Shown here one piece after another: positions 46,091-58,543 of a stretch of 64,000 bases of DNA. Positions within the stretch are counted from its first letter, which is position 1. Every line of letters starts with the position of its first letter. The DNA is from Corticium candelabrum. Lineage: Eukaryota > Porifera > Homoscleromorpha > Homosclerophorida > Plakinidae. The position numbers and the translations under genes are program-made. The stretch is taken from NCBI RefSeq assembly GCF_963422355.1, contig NC_085098.1, positions 1,072,621 through 1,136,620 of the forward strand. The letters run 5' to 3'. Under the pieces are notes generated by a model that saw nothing but the letters and a program-made list of their open reading frames with translations, was not told where the DNA came from and did not search any database.

Positions 46091-47157
46091 CTAACAATAG
46101 ATCAAATCAAGATGACATACTATAACACACATATAATAAACCGTAATTATGACTCAAATTACTAAAGAAACAACACGTAGCACATAATGACGGCCTAAAC
46201 AGCCTATTACATTTATATCATCTGCTTCCTTCATAGCAACCTACAAATACCAGTTAGAATCACAAAACTAGACCATAACCCTAATACAAACCCTTAAAAT
46301 GAAAAAACCTTTCAATTATAAATTAATTATAGGAATTCAAACAAAAATGATGCATCTTTGTAACAAAATGCTTAACTCTGATTATTAGATAAAACTACTT
46401 AAACTGCTGACTTATTAACCCTTACAGTAGAACCTCAATTATCCAAACTATCCAAATTATCATAACCTTAACCCCTGACCCTAAACTCCACTGAATTCTG
46501 CCAATTGCAAATTGAGATAAATGCCATGCAGAAATAAGGAGGTGGGCTAAAGTCCAGCTTGGCGTTTGACACAATAACAAAGTGAATGCTCTATATCAGA
46601 CCTGGAATTAAGTCAGTGAAAAGCATGTTTCTTGGTTTGTGTCTTTCTCGGTTGTGTCTCAAATCAACATGAATGGCTTGAAGTCACCCCAAGTTGATGG
46701 TATACACTTGTGGGACCAAACTGGACGTCCACCTGTTCTGCAAGTAAAAAGCTAACAACAATTTTGTTAAGCATAAGCTCCACAATCAAATTTTGACGGC
46801 CAACCAGACAGGTAGAAGGATGCCAAGCCAAAAACAGGATGCTAACGTGAATTCATAACAACTGATTGTGAAACTTGATCATTTGGAACAGCATCTAGCA
46901 AAGCACATACATCCTTGCCTAGTAATTGTGCTGCCTCCAGCCCCAATGATGCATCTTTGATGTAAGCTAATTTGATGATCACAAAACAGTGTAGAAAATA
47001 GGGGATTATTTTGGCTCGGACGGACTGAGTTTTGGTAGTATGGTGTTACATGTCTAATTTAGTGCCTCCCCTACTGCAGCCATTTTGCATGCAATTTTTG
47101 ATAACCAACTTCCAAGGGAGAAATGGGTGTTAAAGACAGCTGAGGTATTCTCTGGAT
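46091..47157. other. No gene seen
   Basis: This is AT-rich, probably intronic sequence. I find no splice-bounded coding or recognisable repeat. Confidence 0.4.
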
Positions 47158-47378
47158 AAAGCATGCTAAGAGGCACCTAAGTTCATTAAATTAACAGATA
47201 CACCATTGGAAAGGCCATCACATGCTAAGAGACAAGGTTTACACTATCATATATGCATACGGGTGGATGTTTTGTCTAAACACATCCCAACACTGGTGCA
47301 GTATTTGGTCGGACAAACAACACATTTGGTGGGGCATTGTTCTATGTCCTACCGTTATTTTCCACACTGACAAACATA
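47158..47378. repeat. Dispersed repeat, copy 2
   Basis: It matches 5422-5635 in the same orientation, with small indels (an extra CACCATTGGA near 47208). No coding. 47379-48069 has no recognised feature; a short minus ORF (47561) has a hydrophobic stretch but nothing supports it. Confidence 0.6.
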
Positions 47379-48074
47379 TGTTGCAATTTTACTAACTCCT
47401 GACAGACATTCATTGAACTGTACATCCTTTGCAAGAACTCTGACAACAAAATAGCAGTGGGCCATTAGATGATGAACTAAAAACCAAAAGAGCAGCTCCA
47501 CTGCAGCAATGAGTTCAAGCTGCAAAAATGCAAATGCAGCAGGAGAGGCAGAAAACAGCAAGGATAAGCCTAATCTACCTGGAAAGAGACAACTGTTAAC
47601 AGACTGTATCAGGCAATGAGTCAGCCGATGGGATGAAAGAAGGTTGAATATGTTTGCAAATGTTGAATTAAAACAGCAGTAGCAAGAAGACCTGGAAACG
47701 TTTTAGCCATATCATTCAAAAGTAAACATGGCAATAAAATAGATATAAATTTGCTTCCTGGGCATTTTTCAATTTCTGAAAGCTGCCATGCTCGCAGAAA
47801 GAGAATCCAGACTAGGCCATCTCAAAAATAAGCAGGGTGTACAAGTTGCAGTGCTCACAATCACCAAAACTGACTGGGATCCGAGTGGCATTGCTATTAA
47901 TAGATGTCTATAACAAAAAAAAAGATCTCACATTCATGATCAGAAATAGATGAAAGGTTGAAGGCACGTTTTGAAAAGGTGAAAAGCAAGTAGAACTCCT
48001 TCGAGACAACCAAGAAGGAAGACATCATCTAATTAGGCAAGAACATGAATTGGCGACACTTCTCAAATCCAAAC

Positions 48075-48160
48075 TGTAACAGGGTTGATATTAATATATT
48101 ATGCAACGCGGGCACAGCTAGTCTCTGACTGAGTTGCGGACTACTATTGGCATCCTGATA
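48075..48160 (+). repeat. 5' LTR (86 bp) of gypsy element
   Basis: It starts TGTAACAGGGTTGATATTAA and ends GGCATCCTGATA. The matching 3' copy is at 52344-52429, also 86 bp. The 5-mer CAAAC precedes it (48070-48074) and follows the 3' copy (52430-52434), as expected for a target-site duplication. A primer-binding-site-like TGGTGTCAGAAGTGGG starts at 48163. Confidence 0.85.
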
Positions 48161-51100
48161 CATGGTGTCAGAAGTGGGTCAGAGAGCTTGAGAAGCACCC
48201 CAAGTGGGACAAGGAGTCTGACAGAGATGCCGCATCCTGAACAGCGCCCAATCAGGTAAGCATGATACTGATGCATGGAGCACGACAACACCCAGGTGTT
48301 TATGCGTCGAGAGCAATGGTGCGCACAACTGGCGTACTTGGCATCAAATGTGAGACGCTTACAGTGTTCCCGATATACAAACAATTCGACGAATACCACT
48401 AGCGACATTCATCATGTGCCTAGGAGAGGCTGGTGTGGAGGTGTATAATGCATTAAGTTTCAATAACGATGCAAACAGACACAACCTTGCTACAGTCTTG
48501 TCAAAGATGGAGCAACACTTCATTGGTACAGTGAATGTCACGTATGAGCAGTTCATTTTCAGAACCAGGAGGCAGACACAAGGAGAGACTTTTTGAAAAG
48601 TACTTACTAGCTTTACGCACTCTTGTCAAAACCTCTAATATTCAGGCTAAGTCAGACGATATGATCCTGGACCAAACCGCATGTCTGTGGAATCGCAAAA
48701 GAGTCGTTGTGCAAGTCTTTGCTGGAACAAGAGGACCTTAGCCTGTCCGTTTGTATTGATATATGTCGAGCAGCAGAGTGGTCTGCACAGCAATCGAAGG
48801 TCATGGGTGGTCAGGAAAAGGTACACGCAAAAATGCGCCAGTCAGGCAGCACACATCAATATCAAAAGCAAAACCAAAGGCAAGCGAGAAAACATGCGGT
48901 TAGTGTGGTCAACAACATGTGAAAGGACTATGTCCCGCTTATGGCCACAAATGCACAGCATACGTGTGGGAAGAAGAGTCATTATGTTGTGTCGAAGCAC
49001 CAGGAAGACAAAGTCAACTGAACTGAGCAGGAGCGTGATGAGGAATCAGAACACTTAATGGCCCTAACACTAGTGGAAGAGATCAAGCAAGTCCAGTAAT
49101 CAGTTTTCACAAGCCAGGTGCTTGTATATAAGAAGGTGGAAGGCTGACAAGTGCGGTTCCAACTGGATTTGGGTGCATCATGCAATGTTATTCGACAGAA
49201 AGATTTGGTACTCACAGTGGTCCTGAGAAAACAAACCAAGTGCCGTGCCTCTACAACTGGAGAAAAGTTACTCAAGACCATTGGGCAAGTGTATGGTCCA
49301 TATGAACAACCCAAAGACCGGTAAAAATACAAAGCCAACTTTGCTGTTGTGGATGATGCCTCCACATCACTTTTGGGAGCTCGGTCGATCCAACACATGA
49401 ATCTGGTGAGGGTATACAGCACGAGAACACCATGGCAACAGCAACCCTTCAAGCTCATTGTCAGGACAACGTTGACAGTGCAAATACGTACACGTCTGGT
49501 CAGGACGTTAGTCAAAAGCCCATTCAACTACCTAATCTCCTACAGGCTTACGAAGACGTGTTTAACGGCTCCTTGGGATGTCTGGGGGACTGCTTCGTCT
49601 CGACATTGAGGAATCTCTGAAGCCCGTGCAAATGCCCATGCAAAAGGTTCCCACTGCATTTACGCAACAGCTGTAAGCAGGACTGAAGTGTCTTGCAAGT
49701 TTGGGCATGCTAGAGCAGGTTGACAGACCTACACACTGGATATCCAGTCTAGTGGCAGTGAGCAAGTCCAATGGCACCCTGAGCATTTGCCTAGATCCTA
49801 AGCCCCTTAACAAAGCGCTCAAACGTAGCCATTATCCTAAGCCAACAATAGAGAATCTGATACCTCAGCTCTCCAAGGCCAAGGTGTATACAGTATGTGA
49901 CCTACAGAATGGGTTTTGACATATCGCATTAGACCATGAGTCAAGTCTCCTTACGACCCTTGGAATGCCGTTTGGTAGGTTCCAATAGAAAAGAATGCCT
50001 TTCGGCACTGAAACTTTTCCAGCACCGCCTCCAATCAGCCATCGATGACTGACCAGGAGTGTACACGATTGCGGGTGACGTGCTCATAGTGGGTGAAGGA
50101 GATACGCACGAGGCAACGGGCCAGAATCATGACAAGAAATTGGCCAGTTTTCGGATCAATGTCAAGTGCGCAGAATCAAGCTCAATCAAAACAAAGTCAA
50201 GTTAAGACTTCTGGAGGTCAAATACATGGGTCATATCGTTACTCTCAACAAACTGAAGGCTGACCCAAAATTAAAGTTTTACTGGAAAATGGAGAACCCA
50301 ACTGATGTAGCTGGAGTGCAGCGTTTTATTGGCACAGTCAATTATCTAGTGCATTTCCTACCCAATCTGTCTAGCATCTGCGACGAGCTTCGACAATTGA
50401 TCAAGAAGGATGTGGAATTTTTGGACACCCATCATGATCACGCCATACAGCAGATTAAAGCGGCTATAAGAGAAGAGTCTTAGTGCTTCTCTCTGCAACA
50501 AGGACAACCTGTTGCCTATGTTTCGCGCGCTTTAACAAGTGCCAAAACATGCTATGCGCAAATAAAGAAAGAACTGCTGGTCACTGTCTTTGGAGTCACC
50601 AAATTCCATCCCTACGCATATGGTAACCATGTGACAATTGAAAGCAATCATAAACCCTTAGAAGCGATTGTTCAAAAGCTAATCCATTCTGCACCAAAGC
50701 GTCTTCAGCGGATGCTCATCCAATTACAGGGCTATGACATAACGGTCACGTACAAGCGTGGTAAAGAGATGAACAAAGCAGATACGTTATCGTGAGCATA
50801 TTTGCACGGTCACAGCAAACCTATCCCTCCACAAACGGTTGCGAATCCATCAGTCTGATGCAATCAGTTTTCAAACAGGATTTAAAATTTGTCAACCTTT
50901 CCAAGCATCTACCTATCTCCAAACCCAAGCGCAACAAAATTCCGGTGGCTACAGAACAAGATGAATGTCTGCAGGAGGTCAAGCAGCTTGTTATGCAAGC
51001 TAGGATGGCCACAAAGTAAAGTCGCAGGTACCGCAGACTGTGGCACCTTATTTTCCCTGGCGCGACGAGATCAGAGGGTGCAAAAAGTTTTACATTTCGC

Positions 51101-52343
51101 GGAGAGCGAATCATAGTCCCCAGGGCGATTCATCAGAATATCATGACTACGCTTCATTTTTCTCACATCGACATTAATGGTGGCTTATAGTATACAACAA
51201 GCACGCGAACTGTTCTACTGGCCTGGAATGGATACCCAAGTAAAGGCTTTTATTCAACAATGTGCTATAGATCCAGCTCAGCCAAAAGAACCTCTCATCC
51301 CGCATACCATCCCGTGTCGACCATGGGCAAAAGTGGCCGTCAATCTCTTCGTCGTTGACTGGTGTGACTATATGATCATGGTTGACAACATGAGCAATTC
51401 TTGGGAAGTAGAAAGGTCGGACAGCCTCACTTCTCAAAGCATCATCCGGAAACTGAAACTTCATTTCGCACAGCACGGTATACCAGATACGTTAATGTCG
51501 AACAATGGGCCCCAGTTTGTTTCAGCAGAGTTTCGTCATTTCAGCCAGAACTTGGGTTTTGATCATGTGACTTCGGGTCCGGGTTACCCACAATCAAACG
51601 GGAACGTGGAAAATGCCATCAAGACTCAAAAGTATCTGATGCCGAAACCCAAGCAGATCGGGGGCGATTCGTGGCTTGGGCTTCTCGAGTTCTGAAATAC
51701 TTCCAGCCAAACAACGTCTCATGAACAGGTGCACTAAAACTCAGTTGCCTATGTCGGAATCTCTACTCATTCCCTGTGAATGTCCAAACGAATTGGCCCA
51801 GCAAGCACATCACGAAGCTTTGCAAACCCATTACAACCAGGGCACCACAGACCTTCTTCCTCTGCATCCTGGAGACGTTTTCCGTATCCAACTACACTGC
51901 TTATCATCCACGTGGCAGAAAGGCACTGTCCAAAAGAAGGTCGGCATAAGATCATATAAGGTCAAAGCGGATGGCGATACAGATGGAACATACGTGCGCA
52001 ATCATCGACATCTGAGGCAATCCCACGAAGTCACTCTCCAGACTCAATGAAGTCTCAGAACAACAATCAACGCACAGAATGAATGCTGCAGAGTCCATGG
52101 CTACAAGTAACAACCAGCCAGCCAGTCATCATGTCATACTCACGGAGTGGCCAACTGGTGAAGCCTCCAAGTATTTGGACGACTACACCACCTAGATGTA
52201 TATAGCTACATGCAATGTACGTACTGTAGTGTAGAGGTGCGTATACAGCTATTGTACCAGGTTGTAGCTATTAATGACTCTTAGATAAGAGTTGCCAGGT
52301 ATAGACAGATTGAGAAGGCTACATTTGTTTTTTGTTGGGGAGA
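48161..52343 (+). mobile_element. Ty3/gypsy retrotransposon internal region, decayed
   Basis: Order: gag, protease, reverse transcriptase, RNase H, integrase. Gag (about 48290-49050) has YEQFIFRTRRQTQGETFEKY-like blocks and zinc-knuckle remnants near 48890-48990. The protease has LDLGASCNVI (about 49160) and SLLGARSIQHMNLV. RT (about 49700-50480) has WISSLVAVSKSNGTLSICLD, YPKPTIENLIPQLSKAKVYT, and IAGDVLIVG in place of the usual DD motif; it continues VAGVQRFIGTVNYLVHFLPN. RNase H (about 50500-50790) has AYVSRALTSAKTCYAQIKKE. Integrase (about 51130-52045) has ARELFYWPGMDTQVKAF, MSNNGPQFVSAEF, and SPGYPQSNGNVENAIKTQKY, then HPGDV. Stops and shifts are frequent, and catalytic acids are lost in RT (AGD) and integrase (SNNG). 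A purine tract (GTTGGGGAGA, 52334-52343) precedes the 3' LTR. Confidence 0.85.
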
Positions 52344-52429
52344 TGTAAGGTGTTGATATTAATACAGTATGAAACATGGGCACAGCCAGTCTCTGAGACT
52401 GAGTCGCGGACTATCGGCATCCTGATATA
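52344..52429 (+). repeat. 3' LTR (86 bp) of gypsy element
   Basis: It starts TGTAAGGTGTTGATATTAAT and ends GGCATCCTGATATA. It differs from the 5' LTR at roughly a dozen positions including small indels, so the insertion is old. CAAAC follows. Confidence 0.85.
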
Positions 52430-54189
52430 CAAACTTTTCAAAGCAGGGTGAACTACTACTCGCTTGATTATTACCCCACTCCCCATGGTTGGCCAGAGTT
52501 ACAGGTCAAGTATGGGCTTTTCTCAAACATTGACACCTAAGTTGTTGATTGGCTCAAAAGATTGATTAGTTAACTTAAACAGCGTGCTGCTACGCTTTAG
52601 TAAATGCAAAACCTGCAAATGCATGGTCAAGAAGCGAGTGTAAGTTGAAAAATATCTACAGGCGAATATCTAGCAAACAGTCACTGTGTAAAGAACAAAT
52701 TAGCACTAAGTAAAGGACAATCTTGGCCAAAGTTGGGCTGGGGCTAACTTGAGCCTTGGGAGCTCAATAATCAAGCAAGTACGGTATAGCAAAAAGAGCT
52801 GGACCGAAATAGGTCACCTTGGTAGAACCTTTTTCAGATGATATGAAGACTGGAGTAGATCCTTGTACAAATGTGTGAGAGCTGGAACAGCCATATCTTT
52901 GATAATTGAAACATGATTTGACAGTTCAAGAAAAGACTCTACCGGGTTTCATAATAGATTCAGCCTGCCAACCAAGTTGAAGGTATTTTTGATTTAGATT
53001 CATCTTTACCCCAGCTGGGTTTCAGTGGAAGAAAAGATCAAGGTGGCAAATTATCAGCTCATGACCATTCATAACCACCAGTCGATCCATGCTGTATTCG
53101 TGACAAGAAGTTAAATTAAGTGTTTTGCTGTAAGCCATCAAATGCACTCTCCAATAGCAATTAGACAAGTGTTACCGTTTGACTTTGGCAGAGCAATAGG
53201 CCTGGCAAGCAAAATTATCTTCACTGCATCATCAGAGCCTCTTAGCTCTAGTTGTACAAATGAAAACGGTAATTCAGCAATGAGGTCAGTTCAGCAACAG
53301 CCATAAGCATTAAAGTGGCCACTCTAATAGGTTGATCCTTAAACCTTGCAGAGTGATGGCATAAAAAATTAAGATGTTGTTCATGGGCTCTTTGTCTGCT
53401 GCTGTAGGTAAGCTGACATTCTTCAGGTTTAGAACGATGTTTCTGAGTTAACCTACTGATTGTATTATCTGTAGCAAAAGCTAACTATACACCTTTGCTT
53501 GAAAGAACCTATTAACAACACCCAGGGTAGCTGCCTTCCTTGCGTCTTCACTTCTGTGCAATGATCTCTTGCAAGATGTACTGTCAAAGCTTATGAGCTC
53601 CTGCCATCTTCAATTGAAGAAATCTTCACATTTCAAAGAGATACAGCAATCCTGGAAACAAGCTACGACAGTTTACTTTTGTACCACGACTACATGAACG
53701 ACACACTCATAAATTTAGACGAAGCCTGACAAATAAAGCTAGTCCAATTCACATTTAGTGCCATAATAGAATAAGATTAGCTCTTACCTAGCAGACCAAT
53801 AGCGTTCACTAATACCGGCTTTACACTAGATGATTTGACTCAAGCCAAACTAATTTGGCTAGAAACTCGAGACAAAATGCGTGCTAATTTGGCCCCGTGT
53901 AAAGGATGTTGGCTCGAGCTAAGTGCATTTAGCCCTTGCTAAGTTAGTCCGAGCTAAAGAATAGGGCCAGACTCAGCTAAACCTAACCACGTGTTACATA
54001 TTTTCGTGTTCCTGGGCAACAATACAAATAGTATATTTCCCTCTGCGTATATTTATTAGTTAATGGCATAAATATGTCCAATCACTTAAAAGTGCCCGCT
54101 CACCATTCACCACGCACGTGCAGACACAACCACACAAACTTGAAATCATGCCTTTAGGCACACATTTATCCATTTACCAGTTTGAGATA
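52430..54189. other. No gene seen
   Basis: I find no recognisable coding. A short possible TIR pair lies at 53817-53908 (CTTTACACTAG and the reverse of CCCCGTGTAAAG), too weak to call. Confidence 0.4.
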
Positions 54190-54625
54190 CCTCGCTGTTG
54201 AACGACAAAACTATTTCTCGATCTTTTCCTTGTTGCACGTGACCCAAAAATGGGTGGAGCACAGAGCGTGATGGCATCCGAACAGACATCTACCATGTGT
54301 AAAGTTGTAGACTAGCTTATCAGTGTAACAACGCAAACATCTGACTTGCAGATATTGAATTTCTGTAGAAGAAACAATGTTACCGGCGCATCGTCTGTCG
54401 CTACGGGTATAGGCTATTCCTCAATTCTAGCCAGCTCTTGCAGCTACCATGTAAAGATAGGTGCACAATCTGCATTGCCGACAGCGTCCAGCACCTCTCC
54501 ATGGCTTATTTCACACTCTGAGTTTCAGGTGCCATCACGTGATGCTCTGTGCTCCACCTATTTCCGGGTCACGTGCACTATCGAGAAAGCGCTTTGCCGT
54601 TCAACAGCAACCTATTTCAAGATGG
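54190..54625. repeat. Foldback element with about 90-bp arms
   Basis: CTGTTGAACGACAAAAC and CACGTGACCCAAAAATGGGT, then GGAGCACAGAGCGTGATGGC on the left recur reverse-complemented at 54532-54625 with a few changes. The spacer (54281-54531) has an ORF on the plus strand that I treat as spurious. It is a non-autonomous DNA element candidate. Confidence 0.6.
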
Positions 54626-55049
54626 TAAATGGTAAATGTGTGGACAAAGAACCTAACAGACTTGTCTTTAGTTTTCCTGAAATGTCAAGTACGAGGAGCA
54701 AAACTGCCATGGCCGACAAGAATGTGATTCGCCTTTCTCTTTGTACTAGGAATAAAGACTGTATGTCATAGAACATGGTGCATCCTAAGATGTTCCTTGT
54801 TCTGCTTCGCTATGACACAACTTGAAATCGTGGCACGTTTTCAAGTTTGTGTGGGTGTGCCAGCACATGTGAGGTGAATCGTGAGAGGCACCTTTAAGAT
54901 TCCATAGTAGTTGAGAATCAGTTGCACACTCTGATTGGTCAAAATTAGATATATAACTGTCTTGCCTGTGCATCAGACATCCTTCTGTCACAGCCTAACT
55001 ACTAAATATCTTTTTTAATTAAGTTAACACATGGACTAAATATACTCAC

Positions 55050-55116
55050 CGAACTGCAACTTTCTTGATACCTTTCACACTCAAAGACTTTCCCTTAGAT
55101 AAACTAGAAAGAACAA
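55050..55116 (-). CDS. Possible internal exon of the serine/lysine-rich gene
   Basis: Read on the minus strand: SLSKGKSLSVKGIKKVAVR, then the donor CG/gtgagt. The acceptor is either gacacag (exon start 55116) or ttctag (exon start 55103). Basic, serine-rich composition matches the exons at 44163-46090, and the gypsy element would lie in the intron between them. Assignment to one gene is inference. Confidence 0.35.
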
Positions 55117-58100
55117 CTGTGTCACACTACAAAAGCGAAAATTCACACAAAAAAGCTTGATAAAGCTTGGCAGTTAATTAATTAACGAAACATTTATTAA
55201 GCAACTAACCAACTCCATGTTCTAGAATCAGCTTGCCTTAGATTTATGTATTTACATCCTTTTTCTGCATACTGGTATGGTTCAAATTAACCAGAAAGTA
55301 GGTTAAGGTCGTTGATCACTAACAGCATGTACAGAGCCAATGTACAGAGCCAATGTACAGAGAGGTATATGGAGTTAGCCACAATAGAAAAAGACTCTAA
55401 TATAGCAGAGAAAACCACGTGGTTGAGACAAAAGAACGCTGCAATATAGAAAGAAACGTAGAGAAGGTCATACACACTGACAGTCAACATTTTAGATCAA
55501 TATAATAGTGGCTAGCTAAATGACTTTCCTTTCATTCAGTTGGGGTGTAAATCGATGTTGTTGTTGTTGAAACATAGCATGTATTGTGTGCCTCAGTTGT
55601 CTATAATCTATCATCACAGACAGGTTGTCCGTATTTTGCTGCATGACAAAAATGTTTATGGATACACTGGCTCTCTGGTAAAATTCACCATATACTGGAG
55701 TGCTGCATAACAAGTTACAACTCCAACAGAAAAACATTGATTCCAAGTTAATAATCATTTGTGTGTTCAAAAACATACTAAAAACTTAAAAACAATACAC
55801 CAAACGCTTGGCTAAATGCCAAACTGTTTGATTTCATAGTTGATTTTCCTTAACAACTACTAGTAGTATGCAGGCAAACACAATAATTAACAAAATTTAA
55901 ACGTTGCCTGTGCAAACTTGTCAACATTAATCCATTTTAACATAGCCTGTTGCCTTGTCGACATCATTCTGTCAAAAACAACTTGCAATATCCAAAACAA
56001 TCCATAGCAAAAATCTAACTAACTAACAGTGAAATACTAACAAGCTTTGAATAAATCTTATAGCAATAAATTTCAGTGCAAACAACTACGTATAAGTAGC
56101 TATCCCTATGAATGGATGTACCTTCAAATAAACAGATACATAGGTAATATTTTGGTGCATGCTTACTTGCTTCCTAAATAGAAACACATTTACAGTAAAT
56201 CTAAAACCATGGTCCTAAAATTTAAAATGTCAATCAAGTGTCTTAAATCAAATATGATTCTAAAAATCAAACTTACCTCAATTTTGAAGGTACAATCCGT
56301 ACCTATGTTGGGCATAACAATCAGCTTGCGTAGTTAAATACTGAGCACAACTCTTGACATAATTTGGGTATCTGCAAGTGCTAAATATATATGCTACCTT
56401 ATCATGCAAAAACATTATCTAATGTCATGCAAACAGCACCATTCAACATCTAATGAATAGCTATTTAAACAGAAACTTGTGCTCTGTTAGAGCTTGCATC
56501 ATTCAAATGTTATGCAAACAACATTTACAATATATTCAAATCTTGTTGGATGACTTTGCAATGACATTGTTGAGATGCTTTGCAATGACTTCACTTTCTC
56601 TGAGACATTGCTTTTTTGAGCAACAGTCTGATGATCTTCTTTCCACTCCATTACATTAGTACTCTCATTAAAACTATCAGCAAGAGGAGAGCTTGCAGCT
56701 TTAGAAAATACAGTCCTACCAATACAGCAACTTAAAAATGCAGTACATAAATTATCATGTTTAATATGTTAATTCTAGCCGTTCTCTTCTAATACTGAGT
56801 GCCATACAGAAACACCATTTACTTAACACGGTTTAAGACCTGTTCAAAGTGTAAATATTGCTACGATGTTACAAATTTGACATAAATCTTCAACACTTCC
56901 AATCTAACCAACAAAACAACAAAAACTGCAACTCATTAAGACCACCAATGCACTTCCTATATATAATCTAATTACCCTAATTTTCCAAAAAGAGAACGCA
57001 CAAACTGGAAATGGGCCTATCAACTAAACTAGACTAGCTAGCTCTTCCGTGCACTAACTGCATTACTCACATGAATCACACAATAACAAAGACTCTTATA
57101 CCAGATTTGAACTTAGTATACATCAATGGCCCTCTTCCTAAAGAAATTCTTTAAGGTTCCATAAACTTGCTGCTAATCCACAAAAACTTAGTTGGTAATC
57201 AGTTGCCAGTAATTTCAAGATAAAAAAGACACATTGTTCTAGCCAGGTTTGTGGCAAGATGTAGCGGGAAGCCAAGTTGTAGAAGCATAGCCTTTTGCAG
57301 TTTGGGGTGTAGTATCCTAATGACCTTCCGTGCCTTGCGTTCCAGTTCCAGTTGACAAAACCTGCAATATACATTTTGCTCCTATATATAACTCTGATCA
57401 AGGGGAAAGTAGAAACTACCAAGACCCAGCAGCAATTATATAGCCTTCTGTAGCCAGCTTCTCCTCCGTCTACTTTCAGTGAAAAAGGTCTGAAGGCAAG
57501 TCTTTGTTACCTTCATTATGTCACCGTATTCCGGTGGGTATTATATAATAAAAAAGGTGTCAACTTGATTATCAAAATGCACACAACAGCGCGTGCTGTG
57601 CATACCATACACCCGTGCCGTGCATACCATATACCCAACTTTAGGATTCTCGTCGTTTTCCGTACCTGACGAAGTGAACCACGTTTACAGGTAGGCCACT
57701 CATCCCTAAAAGAAATATCACACAACAGTGTTGTACACTGCTGAGTGGAAAAAAGGGCTCACTATGCGAGACTAGTTTGAATTCCTTCTGTTGCAAATTT
57801 CTCTATAACTGCAATTGTACTAGCTGTAATAAACGTTAAGTACTAAATGCTCACTGCATGCTTGCATTGAATTGCATTATAAGTCCAATAAAATGGTAGA
57901 AGCAATGCCACCACCACGCACTTTTATATGGTCAAGTCAAATTCATTGGTTACGTTCCAAATAAACATTCTCTATTTTATGACGCTTTCAGCAATTCTGA
58001 TGGTTACTAGAAGTCACTTTGTTTCTTACAGATTCTTATGTCAAAGTAATGCAGTGTGGTTTGGAATAGAGTATCATTAAATCTAAATAAAAGGTTTATT

Positions 58101-58477
58101 AAGTTTTCAATTACTCTGTACAACTCAATTTTACCCTTGCTATGGCAACTGAAATGGAAGAACTTCCAGTCCAGAAAAACTTAGTCTAGTCTAGAAAAAC
58201 TCATCTTCCCAGTAAACTAACATACTAAACTGACATGCAAGATCATGAAGAAAATTGCTCCATACCTCTTCTTAGGTCGTTACTGTGCAGGAATGTAATA
58301 TATATTAATACATACTTTCACGATACATGGTGTTAGGAATGGGATAAACTAAACTATGTGTGAACTATCAAACAGTTAGAGTAGGATACAACGAATACCA
58401 AAAACGAATGGAACCCCAAGACAAAGCAGATCCCATAGCAGAGGCAGCACTCAACGCATCACTTCCAGCGGCGTTAC
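55117..58477. other. No gene that I can support
   Basis: This is AT-rich, probably intronic sequence. Short ORFs (for example 56453-56659, 57516-57725) lack splice context and similarity. No recognised transposon. Confidence 0.35.
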
Positions 58478-58543
58478 CATTTCTGCTGCAGGGCAGCGTA
58501 CCGACGGGAGAGACTTGAGAAGTTATCAGCACATAGACAATTG
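58478..58543 (-). CDS. Possible internal exon
   Basis: The minus strand reads NCLCADNFSSLSRRYAALQQ between acceptor ttgccag and donor ATG/gtaacg. Splice sites are good and the frame is open. It could belong to the serine/lysine-rich gene or to another minus-strand gene. Confidence 0.3.

Noticed and set aside
53817..53908. Short TIR-like pair with TTTACAC ends
   Set aside because: Matching ends are about 12 bp with mismatches and no target duplication; could be chance.
54346..54771. 141-codon plus-strand ORF
   Set aside because: It overlaps the inverted arm of a foldback element and has no motif or splice context; probably chance.
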